The notes: a model not told the origin generated them from the letters alone. DNA of 64,000 bases from Saccharospirillum sp040881935 (GCF_040881935.1 NZ_JBBECH010000061.1:1-64000); one strand, 5' to 3'; counted from the stretch's first letter, positions 7,935 through 16,379 are shown. Numbers and translations are program-made.

Positions 7935-8577
7935 ACGCATTTTGCGCCGGGCGGTGACTGAGGTCACCCCGGGCAGCATCGTTAACCTGGGTATCGGCCT
8001 GCCTACGCAGGTCATGCACTACCTGCCGGATGACTTTGATGTTCAGATTCATTCAGAGAATGGCATTCTCGGTGCCTGGAAACAGGCTGCACCGGAATGG
8101 ATGGATCCCTCTCTGATTGATGCCGCTGGCGCCTACGTCTCGCTGCGTGAGGGCGCGAGCCTGTTCGACAGCGCCGTCTCTTTCGCCATGATACGCCGGG
8201 CCCGGCTAGACTTGACGATGATCGGTGCCTTCGAAGTCGACGCGCACGGCAACCTCGCCAACTGGAAAATTCCGGGCAAGTTCTCGCCGGGCATCGGTGG
8301 TGCCATGGAGCTGGCTCAAAAAACAAAACGCATTGTCGTGCTGACTACCCATACCGACAAACAGGGTCGCCCAAAAATTCTCGAGACCTGCCGCTTGCCG
8401 CTTACCGCCAAAGCCTGTGTCAGTCGAATTATTTCAGATTTGGCCGTGATCGACGTGACCGACCAGGGGCTGGTGGTGCGTGAGAAATTGCTCGACATCA
8501 GCGACGCCGATTTGCAGGGGCAGACCGAAGCTGAGCTGACGTTCGCGATCGGGGAGGCGCCACATGACTTTGACTGA
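7921..8577 (+). CDS. 3-oxoacid CoA-transferase, subunit B (AtoA-like)
   Basis: 218 residues from ATG 7921, inside the end of subunit A. Shows the B-subunit hallmark GIGLPTQV and the catalytic glutamate Glu46 in HSENGILG, which forms the enzyme-CoA thioester, plus IGAFEVDAHGNLANW and the GIGGAMEL motif. A longer upstream frame exists but has no family similarity, so the internal ATG is the start. The next reading frame (M20 remnant) overlaps its end by 14 bp, which suggests that gene was once coupled too. Confidence 0.93.
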   Translation: MSAAERILRRAVTEVTPGSIVNLGIGLPTQVMHYLPDDFDVQIHSENGILGAWKQAAPEWMDPSLIDAAGAYVSLREGASLFDSAVSFAMIRRARLDLTMIGAFEVDAHGNLANWKIPGKFSPGIGGAMELAQKTKRIVVLTTHTDKQGRPKILETCRLPLTAKACVSRIISDLAVIDVTDQGLVVREKLLDISDADLQGQTEAELTFAIGEAPHDFD

Positions 8578-9091
8578 ACGCGAAACCGCCCCCGTTGTCG
8601 AGGAAGAATGCTCGGGCAATGGCGCACTGGCGTGTTTGCACCAGGGCTATGGCGGTGACTTTGTACTGATTCCCGAGCCCTTCGGTCCAACGTTACTGGC
8701 TGGCCAGGTCGGGGTACTCTGGTTCAAGCTCGGTGTGCGCGGCAAGCCCGTCCACGTTCAGGCAGCGAGCACAGGCATTAACGCCATCGAAAAATTGCAA
8801 CGGCTCACCCCCTGGTTGCAAGACCTGGAAGCTGAACTTAACGAACGACACCGTCAGGGGCCCTACCAGGCTATCGATCATCCCTTTAACCTGAATATTG
8901 GCACGATTTCCGGTGGCAACTGGCCTTCCAGTGTGCCGGCCTTCGCCGAAATGGAAGGGCGAATAGGCTTTCCGCCGGGCATGACCAAGCCTGTTTATCT
9001 GACCCACTACCAGCGTACCGCGATCAGTCGGGCGACGACATTGACCAGTGTGAAGAGGTGCAATGCATCGATGCATGCGTTGTTTAAATAA
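8564..9091 (+). pseudogene. Truncated M20-family deacetylase/peptidase (ArgE/DapE-like) remnant
   Basis: 175-codon frame covering only the middle of an M20 enzyme. It starts at the VVEEECSGNGALACL segment, which contains the catalytic-type Glu-Glu, then runs into the dimerisation (lid) domain: GQVGVLWFKLGVRGKPVHV, NAIEKLQRL, and NIGTISGGNWPSSVPAFAE. The first ~160 residues of such proteins, with the HxD metal site and second metal aspartate, are missing, and so is the C-terminal part with the last metal histidine: the frame drifts into unrelated sequence after GFPPGM. It therefore cannot be an active hydrolase. Its location in the operon suggests the pathway once used, or was built with, an N-deacylation step. 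Confidence 0.82.
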
Positions 9092-9112
9092 AGTCTGAAC
9101 AGGAATAAGAAT

Positions 9113-9916
9113 ATGAAGACATTTACTAAAAAGTTCTCACAAACTCTGGCGACTGCTGCCGTGGTACTTGGCGCAACAGCGTTGGTAACCATGCCGACTC
9201 AGGCGCGCGACCTGCCCGACATTCGCGACGATGTCTTTCAGGTGGCCAACTCCGGTGCCTACCCTCCCTTCAGTTACGTTAACACCCAGGGCGAGCTGGT
9301 AGGGTTCGACGTCGACATTGCCGAAGCACTGGCTGAAAAGGTGGGCGTGGAAGTCAACATTCAATCGTCCCCCTGGAATGGCATCATCGCCGCCCTGGCT
9401 GGTGGCCGGTTTGATGCCTGCATTTGCAGCATGAGCGTTACCGAAGAACGCCAGCGTGCGGTTGACTTTACTGACTCATACTACAGCGCTGGCCTGTCGG
9501 TCTGGGTGCAGGAAAGTACAGACGACATCAACAGCATCGACGACTTCTCCGGCAAACGGGTTGGTTCCACTCTGGGTGAAACCGGTAACCAGTGGGCCGT
9601 GGAAAATGGCGAAGGCGAATGGCGTAACCAAACCTTCCAGGGCTTGCCTGACATGATGAACGGTCTGACCACAGGCCGTATCGATGTCATGATCGCCGAT
9701 GACGTACCGGTTCTGGTCGCGATGCAGGAAAACGCACCCGCCATCAAGATGGTCGACGTCGGTGAACTGCCACGCTGGCCAGCTGCCATTTCCATTCAGC
9801 AGAACAAGCCTCAGTTGAAGGCAGCCTTGAACGATGCCCTAGCTGAAATCAAGGCAGACGGAACCTATCAGGATATCGTTGATAAGTGGATTGGTGAAGG
9901 TGCCAATATCGAGTAA
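9113..9916 (+). CDS. Amino-acid ABC transporter periplasmic substrate-binding protein
   Basis: 267 residues, SBP_bac_3 family. Signal peptide ends near TMPTQA (about residue 32). The mature protein has the ligand-pocket segments SGAYPPFSYVNTQGELVGFD, the D-x-D-I-A-EALAEKVG helix, and MSVTEERQRAVDFTDSYY, all typical of polar-amino-acid binders. It delivers substrate to the permeases and ATPase encoded next in the operon. AGGA at 9101-9104 precedes ATG 9113. A hairpin and an intergenic repeat follow, which could lower expression of the downstream membrane genes relative to this abundant binding protein. Confidence 0.95.
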   Translation: MKTFTKKFSQTLATAAVVLGATALVTMPTQARDLPDIRDDVFQVANSGAYPPFSYVNTQGELVGFDVDIAEALAEKVGVEVNIQSSPWNGIIAALAGGRFDACICSMSVTEERQRAVDFTDSYYSAGLSVWVQESTDDINSIDDFSGKRVGSTLGETGNQWAVENGEGEWRNQTFQGLPDMMNGLTTGRIDVMIADDVPVLVAMQENAPAIKMVDVGELPRWPAAISIQQNKPQLKAALNDALAEIKADGTYQDIVDKWIGEGANIE

Positions 9917-9930
9917 GGGCTGATCAAAAG

Positions 9931-9970
9931 AGCCAGTTTATTTTCATTTTTTGAAATGGTACTGGCTTTG
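9931..9970 (+). terminator. Hairpin after the substrate-binding protein gene
   Basis: AGCCAGT (9931-9937) pairs with ACTGGCT (9961-9967), followed by TTGTT. Inside an operon this could be a partial terminator or an mRNA-stabilising hairpin protecting the binding-protein message. Confidence 0.55.
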
Positions 9971-10017
9971 TTGATCCGGTTATTTGAGTTTCCGTGTTTA
10001 CAGAGACTAGCGACGGG

Positions 10018-10114
10018 TGTCAGGTGCGCCTCTGAGGGGGAGTCCGCAGCATGGATGTAGCGGTCTAGGCTCCATGGACGGATTCACGCCGACCCCTCAG
10101 AGGCACACCTGATA
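10018..10114 (+). repeat. Intergenic cloverleaf repeat, copy A
   Basis: Outer arms CAGGTGCGCCTCTGAGGGG (10021-10039) and its near-complement at 10093-10111. Inner hairpin CCGCAGCAT-GG-ATGTAGCGG (10044-10063, one mismatch), then a second arm around TCCATGGACGGA. The core matches copies at 32793, 33624, 50277 and 60280; the outer arms do not match them but remain self-complementary. Confidence 0.85.
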
Positions 10115-10187
10115 TCCGGCGCGGCCCCTTGCCACTGAATAAGCGCATGCACTGGGAACTTGTACAATAACAGTAAAAGGTATGACC

Positions 10188-10844
10188 ATGGATTTTGAAT
10201 TAATGGTCGAGGTTACGCCCCTGTTGATCAGGGCAGCCTGGGTTACGATCGATATTTCTTCCCGTGCTATTTTCTTTGGGTTCTTTGTCGCTTGTGGACT
10301 GGTGTTTTTACAGACCTTCCGCTTTGCGCCCATCCGCTGGTTTGCCCGCGGTTATATCAGTGTTGTTCGAGGGACACCCTATTTCGTGCAGTTGCTGCTG
10401 GTGTTCTATGGCGGGCCGAGTGTTGGCTTGCGGTTGGATCCCATCACCTGCGGTGTCGTGGTTGGCGCGTTCAATATTGGCGCCTACATGAGCGAAGCGA
10501 TTCGGGGTTCCATTGAATCGGTTGATAAAGGGCAGAGCGAAGCCGCCCGGTCATTGGGTTTTGGCAAAGTGCAGACCATGGTATCCATTGTGCTGCCACA
10601 GGCGGCGAGCCTGATGATTCGTTCTGTGGGAGTACTGGCCATTGTTCTGGTTAAGAACTCTTCACTGGTCTCCATTATTTCTGTGGTTGAATTGACTTAT
10701 CAGGCACAGCGTCTGATTGGGTCGACCTATAAGCCGCTGGAAATTTTCACCCTCAGTGCCCTGATGTACATCATCATCATTTATGCGGTTATGGGCATTA
10801 TCGAGTTGGCCTATCGTCGTGTCATCCGGTACACCACCCAATAG
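10188..10844 (+). CDS. Amino-acid ABC transporter permease 1
   Basis: 218 residues, His/Glu/Gln/Arg-type (HisM/GlnP) permease with about five membrane helices. Conserved EAA loop: GSIESVDKGQSEAARSLGF ending IVLPQA. ATG 10188 is favoured over ATG 10182 because AAAGG (10176-10180) is seven bases upstream of it and only one base from the other. Second of four transporter genes; forms a heterodimeric channel with the next permease. Confidence 0.93.
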   Translation: MDFELMVEVTPLLIRAAWVTIDISSRAIFFGFFVACGLVFLQTFRFAPIRWFARGYISVVRGTPYFVQLLLVFYGGPSVGLRLDPITCGVVVGAFNIGAYMSEAIRGSIESVDKGQSEAARSLGFGKVQTMVSIVLPQAASLMIRSVGVLAIVLVKNSSLVSIISVVELTYQAQRLIGSTYKPLEIFTLSALMYIIIIYAVMGIIELAYRRVIRYTTQ

Positions 10845-10856
10845 GAGGCAGCACTG

Positions 10857-11510
10857 ATGGAATTTGATTTTACACCGGTCATTACTTACTTCCCCACCCT
10901 GCTTCAGGGCGTGGGTGTGGCCTTATTGATCGCCGTTGTTGTGGCACTGTTTTCCATACTGGGCGGGTTGGTGGTTGCGGTTATATCCATTTATACCAAC
11001 AAGGTGGTGAGCTGGCCATTGCGCTTTTTTATCTGGCTGTTTATGACCACACCGCTGCTGCTTCAACTCTATTTCCTATACTTTGGTCTGGGTGACTGGA
11101 TCCTGATTCCAGCCATTGTTGTCGGTATTCTGGGGCTTGGCTTTCACTACATGGCCTATAACGCCGACATTTTTATTGCCACTATAAAATCGGTATCTGA
11201 CGGTCAGTATGAGGCCTCCCGTTCACTGGGTTTTGGGCATTGGAACACCATTCTGTACATCATTGTGCCCCAGGCGTTTATTCGCTCGGTTCCCCAGTTG
11301 GGTAACAATATGATTCTGATGGTGAAAGATACCTCGGTACTCTCTGCCATTGGTGTTGCTGAGCTGGTTTACGCGTCTCAGTATGCGATAAGCGTGTCTT
11401 TCCGCCCATTCGAATTTTTTATTGTCATCGCCCTGATGTACTACGTGATCAATATTTTTATGGAACTGGGTCAGGCCTGGCTGGAACGGAAGACTGCGTA
11501 CCGCCGATAG
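10857..11510 (+). CDS. Amino-acid ABC transporter permease 2
   Basis: 217 residues, same family as the preceding permease. Several hydrophobic helices and the EAA loop SVSDGQYEASRSLGFGHW followed by IVPQAFI are present. A strong AGGAGG (10844-10849) precedes the start; spacing of 12 bp from the previous stop implies co-translation. Pairs with permease 1 in the inner membrane. Confidence 0.93.
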   Translation: MEFDFTPVITYFPTLLQGVGVALLIAVVVALFSILGGLVVAVISIYTNKVVSWPLRFFIWLFMTTPLLLQLYFLYFGLGDWILIPAIVVGILGLGFHYMAYNADIFIATIKSVSDGQYEASRSLGFGHWNTILYIIVPQAFIRSVPQLGNNMILMVKDTSVLSAIGVAELVYASQYAISVSFRPFEFFIVIALMYYVINIFMELGQAWLERKTAYRR

Positions 11511-11545
11511 CTGCCCCTATACAAGAATGAAACTGGAGCTTTTTT

Positions 11546-12331
11546 ATGAGCACAGAAAATAATTCAGAAGTACCCATGGTAGAAGTCCGCAATGTGCATA
11601 AGCGCTTTGGCGACCTGCAGGTTTTGAAGGGGATCGACCTGACCGTCAACCGCGGCAAGATCATCTCCATCATTGGGCCTTCCGGTTCAGGCAAAAGCAC
11701 GCTGTTGCGATCGGTTAATCATCTGGAAGTGATCGATGAGGGCACCATTTTGCTCGATGGTGTTCAGGTCAACCGGCCCGATATTAAAGGTCTTGCTTTC
11801 GAGCGACACATTAACAACATTCGCCAGAACATGGGTATGGTGTTTCAGCACTTTAACCTGTTCCCGCATTTGTCGACCATCGACAACGTTACCCTGGCAC
11901 CGCGCAAGCTCAAAGGCATGGATAAGAAAACCGCCCGCGATCTTGGTATGGAACAGCTGGAGCGGGTGGGGCTCGCCGAAAAAGCCGATGTCTTTCCAAA
12001 TTGGCTATCGGGCGGGCAAAAGCAGCGTGTAGCCATTGCCCGGGCGCTGGCCATGAAACCCAAGGTGATGCTGTTCGACGAGGCGACCTCAGCGCTCGAT
12101 CCTGAACTGGTCGATGAAGTAAACCGGGTGATGCGCAGCTTAGCTGACGAGCACATGACCATGTTGATCGTGACGCACGAAATGGGTTTCGCGCGGGATG
12201 TCTCCGACTGGGCTCTGTTTATGGATGGCGGTGTTGTGGTGGAAGAGTGCACGCCGGACAAACTGTTCAGTAACCCGGATCAGGAGCGCACGCGTAATTT
12301 CCTGCAAAAACACCTCGGCAATAACCACTAG
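11546..12331 (+). CDS. Amino-acid ABC transporter ATP-binding protein (GlnQ/HisP type)
   Basis: 261 residues with all ABC motifs: Walker A GPSGSGKST, Q-loop MVFQHFNLFPH, signature LSGGQKQRVAIARAL, Walker B VMLFDEATSALDPE and the switch histidine in VTHEMGFA. Energises uptake through the two permeases just upstream. With the binding protein at 9113 this is a complete importer, which supports reading the operon as a catabolic pathway for an imported amino compound. Confidence 0.96.
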   Translation: MSTENNSEVPMVEVRNVHKRFGDLQVLKGIDLTVNRGKIISIIGPSGSGKSTLLRSVNHLEVIDEGTILLDGVQVNRPDIKGLAFERHINNIRQNMGMVFQHFNLFPHLSTIDNVTLAPRKLKGMDKKTARDLGMEQLERVGLAEKADVFPNWLSGGQKQRVAIARALAMKPKVMLFDEATSALDPELVDEVNRVMRSLADEHMTMLIVTHEMGFARDVSDWALFMDGGVVVEECTPDKLFSNPDQERTRNFLQKHLGNNH

Positions 12332-12341
12332 GCGGTGCATC

Positions 12342-13379
12342 GTGAAATGCTATTACCATGAGGCGCAAAGCTCACACGCGCCCAAACATTTTTTTCTGCG
12401 CGGGCAACCGGCACCCTCACCGGAACAGCCGGTGCGCGCCGAGCGCCTGACAGAGGCAATCGATACCGCAGGCGCTAGCCTGACGCTGTTGCCACCGCTT
12501 GCCCGGGATCCACTTCTGCTCGACAGACTGAAGCGCATTCATACCAGCCGTTATCTCGATTTCCTTGAGAACGTGGTTGAACGCTGGCGAGCCTTGCCCG
12601 GAGCATCCGACATAGTCGCACCCAATGTGCACCCCTGTGGCCATGCCAGCTTCTACCCGCGCCACATTGTTGGCCAGGCAGGCTGGCATCTGCACGACAT
12701 GGCCTGCCCGATGGACGAAGGCAGCTACACCGGTATTCTCGCCAGTGCCACGACGGCTCAGGCAGCGGCCGGTGCCGTTTTGGAAGGTGAAGCAGTGAGC
12801 TACGCCCTATGCCGGCCGCCAGGCCACCATGCAGGGCCGGAGCGGGCAGGGGGGTTCTGCTTCCTGAATAATACAGCGCTGGCGGCAACCGTTTTGCGTG
12901 AACGCTATGAACGTGTGGCGATCATCGATGTCGACCTGCACCATGGCAATGGCACCCAGGATATATTCTGGCAAAGAAGCGACGTCTGGACCGGCTCTGT
13001 GCACGTCGACCCTGCAGACTTTTACCCGTTTTACTGGGGTGCGGCGGCCGAAGTGGGGGACGGTGACGGCAAGGGTTACAACTGCAACGTACCGTTACCT
13101 CTGGGTGCCAACGGCATCGCCTTTTTACAGGCACTGTCACGGCTGTTGTCGGCGCTGGCAGAGTTCAACCCCCAAGCCATAGTCATTGCGCTCGGGCTGG
13201 ATGCCCATAAAGACGACCCCCTGGCCGGCATGACACTTGAAACCGAAGATTTCTACCGCATTGGCCAGCGCCTGGCGCAGGTGAAAGGCCCCAAGGTCAT
13301 TGTTCAGGAGGGCGGCTACCCAACCGACAGTCTCGGTGATAATCTTGCCGCCTTTTTGCATGGCTTCCGGCGGGGCTGA
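12342..13379 (+). CDS. Zinc-dependent acetylpolyamine amidohydrolase-like deacetylase (HDAC superfamily)
   Basis: 345 residues from GTG 12342 (AGGCGG seven bases upstream); the longer upstream frame overlaps the ATPase gene and has no similarity. Complete HDAC fold: RPPGHHAGPERAGGFCFLNN with the catalytic His162-His163 pair, zinc ligands Asp198 and His200 in DVDLHHGNGTQ and Asp287 in GLDAHKDDP, and a terminal EGGY motif. Positions agree well with bacterial acetylpolyamine amidohydrolases, which remove acetyl groups from acetylputrescine, acetylcadaverine and similar amines. In this operon it probably deacetylates the imported substrate, perhaps replacing the broken M20 enzyme upstream. A different N-acyl amine is possible. 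Confidence 0.92.
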   Translation: MKCYYHEAQSSHAPKHFFLRGQPAPSPEQPVRAERLTEAIDTAGASLTLLPPLARDPLLLDRLKRIHTSRYLDFLENVVERWRALPGASDIVAPNVHPCGHASFYPRHIVGQAGWHLHDMACPMDEGSYTGILASATTAQAAAGAVLEGEAVSYALCRPPGHHAGPERAGGFCFLNNTALAATVLRERYERVAIIDVDLHHGNGTQDIFWQRSDVWTGSVHVDPADFYPFYWGAAAEVGDGDGKGYNCNVPLPLGANGIAFLQALSRLLSALAEFNPQAIVIALGLDAHKDDPLAGMTLETEDFYRIGQRLAQVKGPKVIVQEGGYPTDSLGDNLAAFLHGFRRG

Positions 13380-13423
13380 TAGCCTTTTTTAACCCATTGT
13401 ATCCAATCAACAGAGTGCATTTT

Positions 13424-13777
13424 ATGAGTGATCGTTACATCGACAGCAACCACCGCATGAGCCAGGCCGTTGTTCATGGAAGCACGGTTTATCTGGCAGG
13501 CCAGGTAGCCCCAGACGCCAGCGCTGGCATGCGCGGCCAGACCGAGCAGATCCTGCAGGGCATTGACCGCCTGCTGGCCGAAGCCGGAACCGACAAATCC
13601 CATATTCTGTCGGCCACCATCTGGGTAACCGACATGGCCGAGTTCAGTGAAATGAACGCCGCCTGGGATGCATGGGTAGTGCCCGGTCGCACCCCGGCGC
13701 GCGCCTGCGTCACCGGTAACCTGGCCATGCCGGAGTGGAAAGTGGAGATCATGATGATGGCTGCCTTGCCAGCGTAA
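13424..13777 (+). CDS. RidA/YjgF/YER057c family enamine/imine deaminase
   Basis: 117 residues. Conserved substrate-binding arginine Arg93 in RTPARACVT and Glu108 in WKVEIMMMA match the RidA active site. RidA proteins hydrolyse reactive enamine/imine intermediates that PLP enzymes release, so its place at the end of an operon led by a PLP aminotransferase fits well. ATG 13424 is chosen; the upstream TTG 13397 adds residues without family similarity. The Shine-Dalgarno is weak. Confidence 0.93.
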   Translation: MSDRYIDSNHRMSQAVVHGSTVYLAGQVAPDASAGMRGQTEQILQGIDRLLAEAGTDKSHILSATIWVTDMAEFSEMNAAWDAWVVPGRTPARACVTGNLAMPEWKVEIMMMAALPA

Positions 13778-13792
13778 ACCTGCCAGCGGTGT

Positions 13793-13825
13793 CTTCGCGG
13801 CCAGGTTGCCGCGAGGGCTTTATAT
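13793..13825 (+). terminator. Possible terminator of the catabolic operon
   Basis: TCGCGGC-CAGGTT-GCCGCGA hairpin shortly after the RidA stop, followed by a short T-containing stretch rather than a clean T run. Moderate support. Confidence 0.45.
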
Positions 13826-13923
13826 TATAAGTGCATAACAAGACAATGAATTTGTATTTCTTGTTTTAAGAAAGAATCGTTAGACTGTCTCCATTGTTAC
13901 TACATTTCCGCAGGAGAGAGATC

Positions 13924-14859
13924 ATGGTGTTACGTTCCGTATTTGCCTCAGTCGCCCTGTCGCTGGCTTCTGGCCTGGCGATGGCATCGACCCCGCTGGT
14001 CAGTGCCGACTGGCTGAACAATGAATTGAACAACCCCTCGATAACAGTGCTCGATATTCGCTCGGCCGATGCCTTTGCTGAAGCCCATGTGCCCGGCTCT
14101 GTGTTTCAGACCTACGGCGACTGGCGTGCCGAGCGTGAAGGCGTGACCGGCAATCTGCCTGAGGTTACCGATCTGGCCAAGATGATTGGTAACCTCGGGA
14201 TCGATAACGAACAGCAGGTGGTTATTGTGCCCCCGGGTGAAAATTCGTCGGATTTTGGCAGCGCGGCACGTGTCTACTGGACGTTCAAGGTGCTGGGTCA
14301 CAATTCGGTTAGCATTCTGAACGGTGGTTACAAAGGCTGGGTTCAGCAAGGGTTCGAGGTGGCCAGTGCACCAATCAGCCCGGCACCTGCCCAGTTTGAG
14401 GTCGATTTTCAACCGCAGTACCTGGCCACGACTGAGGATGTTCAGGCCAATCTGTCCAATGGTGACGTGCAATTTGTAGACGCTCGCCCTTCCGACTTCT
14501 ACACCGGTCAGACCAAGGCAGGCCCGGCCCGGGTTGCTGGCACGTTGCCAGGGTCGATCAACCTGCAGGAAGGTACCCTGGTTGATACCCGTGATGGGGT
14601 AGCTTACTTCCTGACGCAAGACCGTATTCGCCAGCTGGCCGAAGACGCGACCCTGAAACTGGATGCAGGCCGCACGGTCACCTTTTGCAACACCGGCCAC
14701 TGGGCTGCAACCGATTGGTTTGCCTTGTCTGAAATTGCCGGTCTGCCGAATGTCGCGATGTATGACGGTTCCATGACAGCCTGGACGCAGGATCCCGATC
14801 GTCCGGTACAGACTGAGAAGCGTGGCTTGGGTAGACTGCTTGGCATATTTGGCGGCTAG
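13924..14859 (+). CDS. Exported two-domain rhodanese-type sulfurtransferase
   Basis: 311 residues with a signal peptide (ALSLASGLAMA, near residue 21), so it acts in the periplasm. Two rhodanese domains: the N-terminal one lacks a catalytic cysteine, the C-terminal one has Cys255 in the active loop CNTGHWA. This layout is that of thiosulfate/3-mercaptopyruvate sulfurtransferases (SseA/TST). AGGAGAG (13911-13917) precedes ATG 13924. The next gene is a YeeE/YedE-type sulfur-compound transporter, so the pair may extract and import sulfane sulfur from thiosulfate. Confidence 0.92.
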   Translation: MVLRSVFASVALSLASGLAMASTPLVSADWLNNELNNPSITVLDIRSADAFAEAHVPGSVFQTYGDWRAEREGVTGNLPEVTDLAKMIGNLGIDNEQQVVIVPPGENSSDFGSAARVYWTFKVLGHNSVSILNGGYKGWVQQGFEVASAPISPAPAQFEVDFQPQYLATTEDVQANLSNGDVQFVDARPSDFYTGQTKAGPARVAGTLPGSINLQEGTLVDTRDGVAYFLTQDRIRQLAEDATLKLDAGRTVTFCNTGHWAATDWFALSEIAGLPNVAMYDGSMTAWTQDPDRPVQTEKRGLGRLLGIFGG

Positions 14860-14890
14860 TATTCTCTGAGTTTACTGTCGTTAAGACGTA

Positions 14891-14914
14891 CAGCGCCTCC
14901 TTAGGCGCTGTTTT
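14891..14914 (+). terminator. Intrinsic terminator or attenuator between sulfurtransferase and YeeE genes
   Basis: CAGCGCC (14891-14897), six-base loop, GGCGCTG (14904-14910), then TTTT. Sits between two functionally linked genes and may give different expression levels. Confidence 0.65.
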
Positions 14915-14961
14915 GCGTTTATAATCTCTATCACCATGTTTCAGCCTGAGGGCGTTGCTGT

Positions 14962-16176
14962 ATGACTGTATCCAATGCACAGGCGACTGTGGAAGCCGCT
15001 GGCAAGTTTCCCAAAGTCGACCGCTTTATCATTACCCTGTCTCTGCTTGGGATGGCGTTACTCGCCAGCCTCATTTGGCTCGAAACCGCGCCGTTTCTGG
15101 TCGGACTGTTCTTTGTCGGTGCCCTGTTGGGGATTGCTCTGTATCACGGTGCTTTCGGGTTCACCGCTGGTTGGCGTAACTGGGTGGTCACCGGTAACGG
15201 AACAGGCATGAGAGCCCAGTTGTTTCTGCTCGGTCTGGCCTGCCTGCTGATCGTGCCCGTGGTGTCCGGTGGCATAGAAGGAACGGCAGGCACCATTGCG
15301 CCGGTGGGCGTTTCGCTGATAGTTGGGTCCTTTCTCTTCGGTTTTGGCATGCAACTGGGTGGTGGATGCGGCTCCGGTACGCTGTTTACCGTGGGTGCCG
15401 GGAACCTGCGCATGACGTTGACTCTGATTTTTTTCATCATCGGCTCGGTGGTGGGTACGGTGCACTTACCTTTCTGGCTTGATGCACCGGGCACCGACCC
15501 GATTCAACTGACGTCAAGTCTTGGCCCCTGGGGGGCGATTGCCCTGCAATGGGTTGCCCTTGCGGGGCTTTGGTGGTTGGTTGGGCGTCGTGAAAAACGG
15601 ATGACTGGCAAAACCAGCCACGGCTTGCTGGATCGTGACCGGTCGGTATCGGTTTTTCGCACCCTCCTGACCGGACGCTGGCCGTTTCTGTGGGCTGCCG
15701 TAGTGTTGGCCGTGGGTAATTTACTGACGGTCATCCTGAGCGGTACCCCCTGGGGTGTGACGTTTGCCTTCGCACTCTGGGGTGCCAAAATTGCGCAGTT
15801 CATCGGCATTGATATGACTCAGGTCGAGTTCTGGACCTGGGATTATGGCGCACTGGCGTTGCGGGATTCCCTGCTGGTTAATGTACCCTCAGTCATGAAT
15901 TTTGGAGTGTTGTTGGGTGCCATGCTGGCGGCTGGCCTTGCCAACAAGTACAACGCTGGCAGCAAGAACCCGCTGGTATTAAGGTCGGTGCTTGCCGCCG
16001 TGATTGGCGGTTCATTGATGGGGTACGGCGCACGCCTTGGCTTTGGTTGTAACATTGGCGCCATGTTCTCAGGTATTGCCTCAGCCAGCGTTCATGGCTG
16101 GATCTGGTTTGCATCGGCCTTTGTGGGCTCGTTGCTGGGTATTAAGGCCCGCCCTTATTTCGGCTTGGGTAATTGA
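14962..16176 (+). CDS. YeeE/YedE (TsuA-type) sulfur-compound membrane transporter
   Basis: 404 residues, about ten or more membrane segments. It carries both family signatures: MQLGGGCGSGTLFTVGAGN in the first half and LGFGCNIGAMFSGI in the second; the cysteines in these loops are those implicated in thiosulfate relay in TsuA. Family members import thiosulfate or support selenium/sulfur metabolism. Lies downstream of an exported rhodanese and upstream of a small cysteine-rich membrane protein, forming a probable sulfur module. Confidence 0.9.
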   Translation: MTVSNAQATVEAAGKFPKVDRFIITLSLLGMALLASLIWLETAPFLVGLFFVGALLGIALYHGAFGFTAGWRNWVVTGNGTGMRAQLFLLGLACLLIVPVVSGGIEGTAGTIAPVGVSLIVGSFLFGFGMQLGGGCGSGTLFTVGAGNLRMTLTLIFFIIGSVVGTVHLPFWLDAPGTDPIQLTSSLGPWGAIALQWVALAGLWWLVGRREKRMTGKTSHGLLDRDRSVSVFRTLLTGRWPFLWAAVVLAVGNLLTVILSGTPWGVTFAFALWGAKIAQFIGIDMTQVEFWTWDYGALALRDSLLVNVPSVMNFGVLLGAMLAAGLANKYNAGSKNPLVLRSVLAAVIGGSLMGYGARLGFGCNIGAMFSGIASASVHGWIWFASAFVGSLLGIKARPYFGLGN

Positions 16177-16187
16177 GGAGGCAGGGA

Positions 16188-16379
16188 ATGGAACGCATGT
16201 ATAAACGCTGGCGTGTCGTGGTGATTATGTCGGCCATTCTGTTCGTGGTGATGGCTGATCACCTGCGCAGCCCAACGTTCGCCTTCAACATGGGCCAGGG
16301 TACTCAAACCACGTTGATGCAGCGTGATCTCGGCGCCTGCGCACCCTGCGGTGCACCTTGTCCTTCCGAGCGGAAATAA
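16188..16379 (+). CDS. Small single-span membrane protein with CxxCxxxC tail, unknown function
   Basis: 63 residues. One hydrophobic helix (VVVIMSAILFVVMADHL) after a basic N-terminus (MERMYKRWR), then a short outer segment ending in GACAPCGAPCPSERK with three cysteines. GAGGAG (16175-16180) is placed right for ATG 16188 and overlaps the end of the transporter gene, so it is very likely translated with it. I do not recognise a family. The cysteines could bind a metal or carry a persulfide passed on by the neighbouring rhodanese/transporter; that is only inference. Confidence 0.7.
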   Translation: MERMYKRWRVVVIMSAILFVVMADHLRSPTFAFNMGQGTQTTLMQRDLGACAPCGAPCPSERK

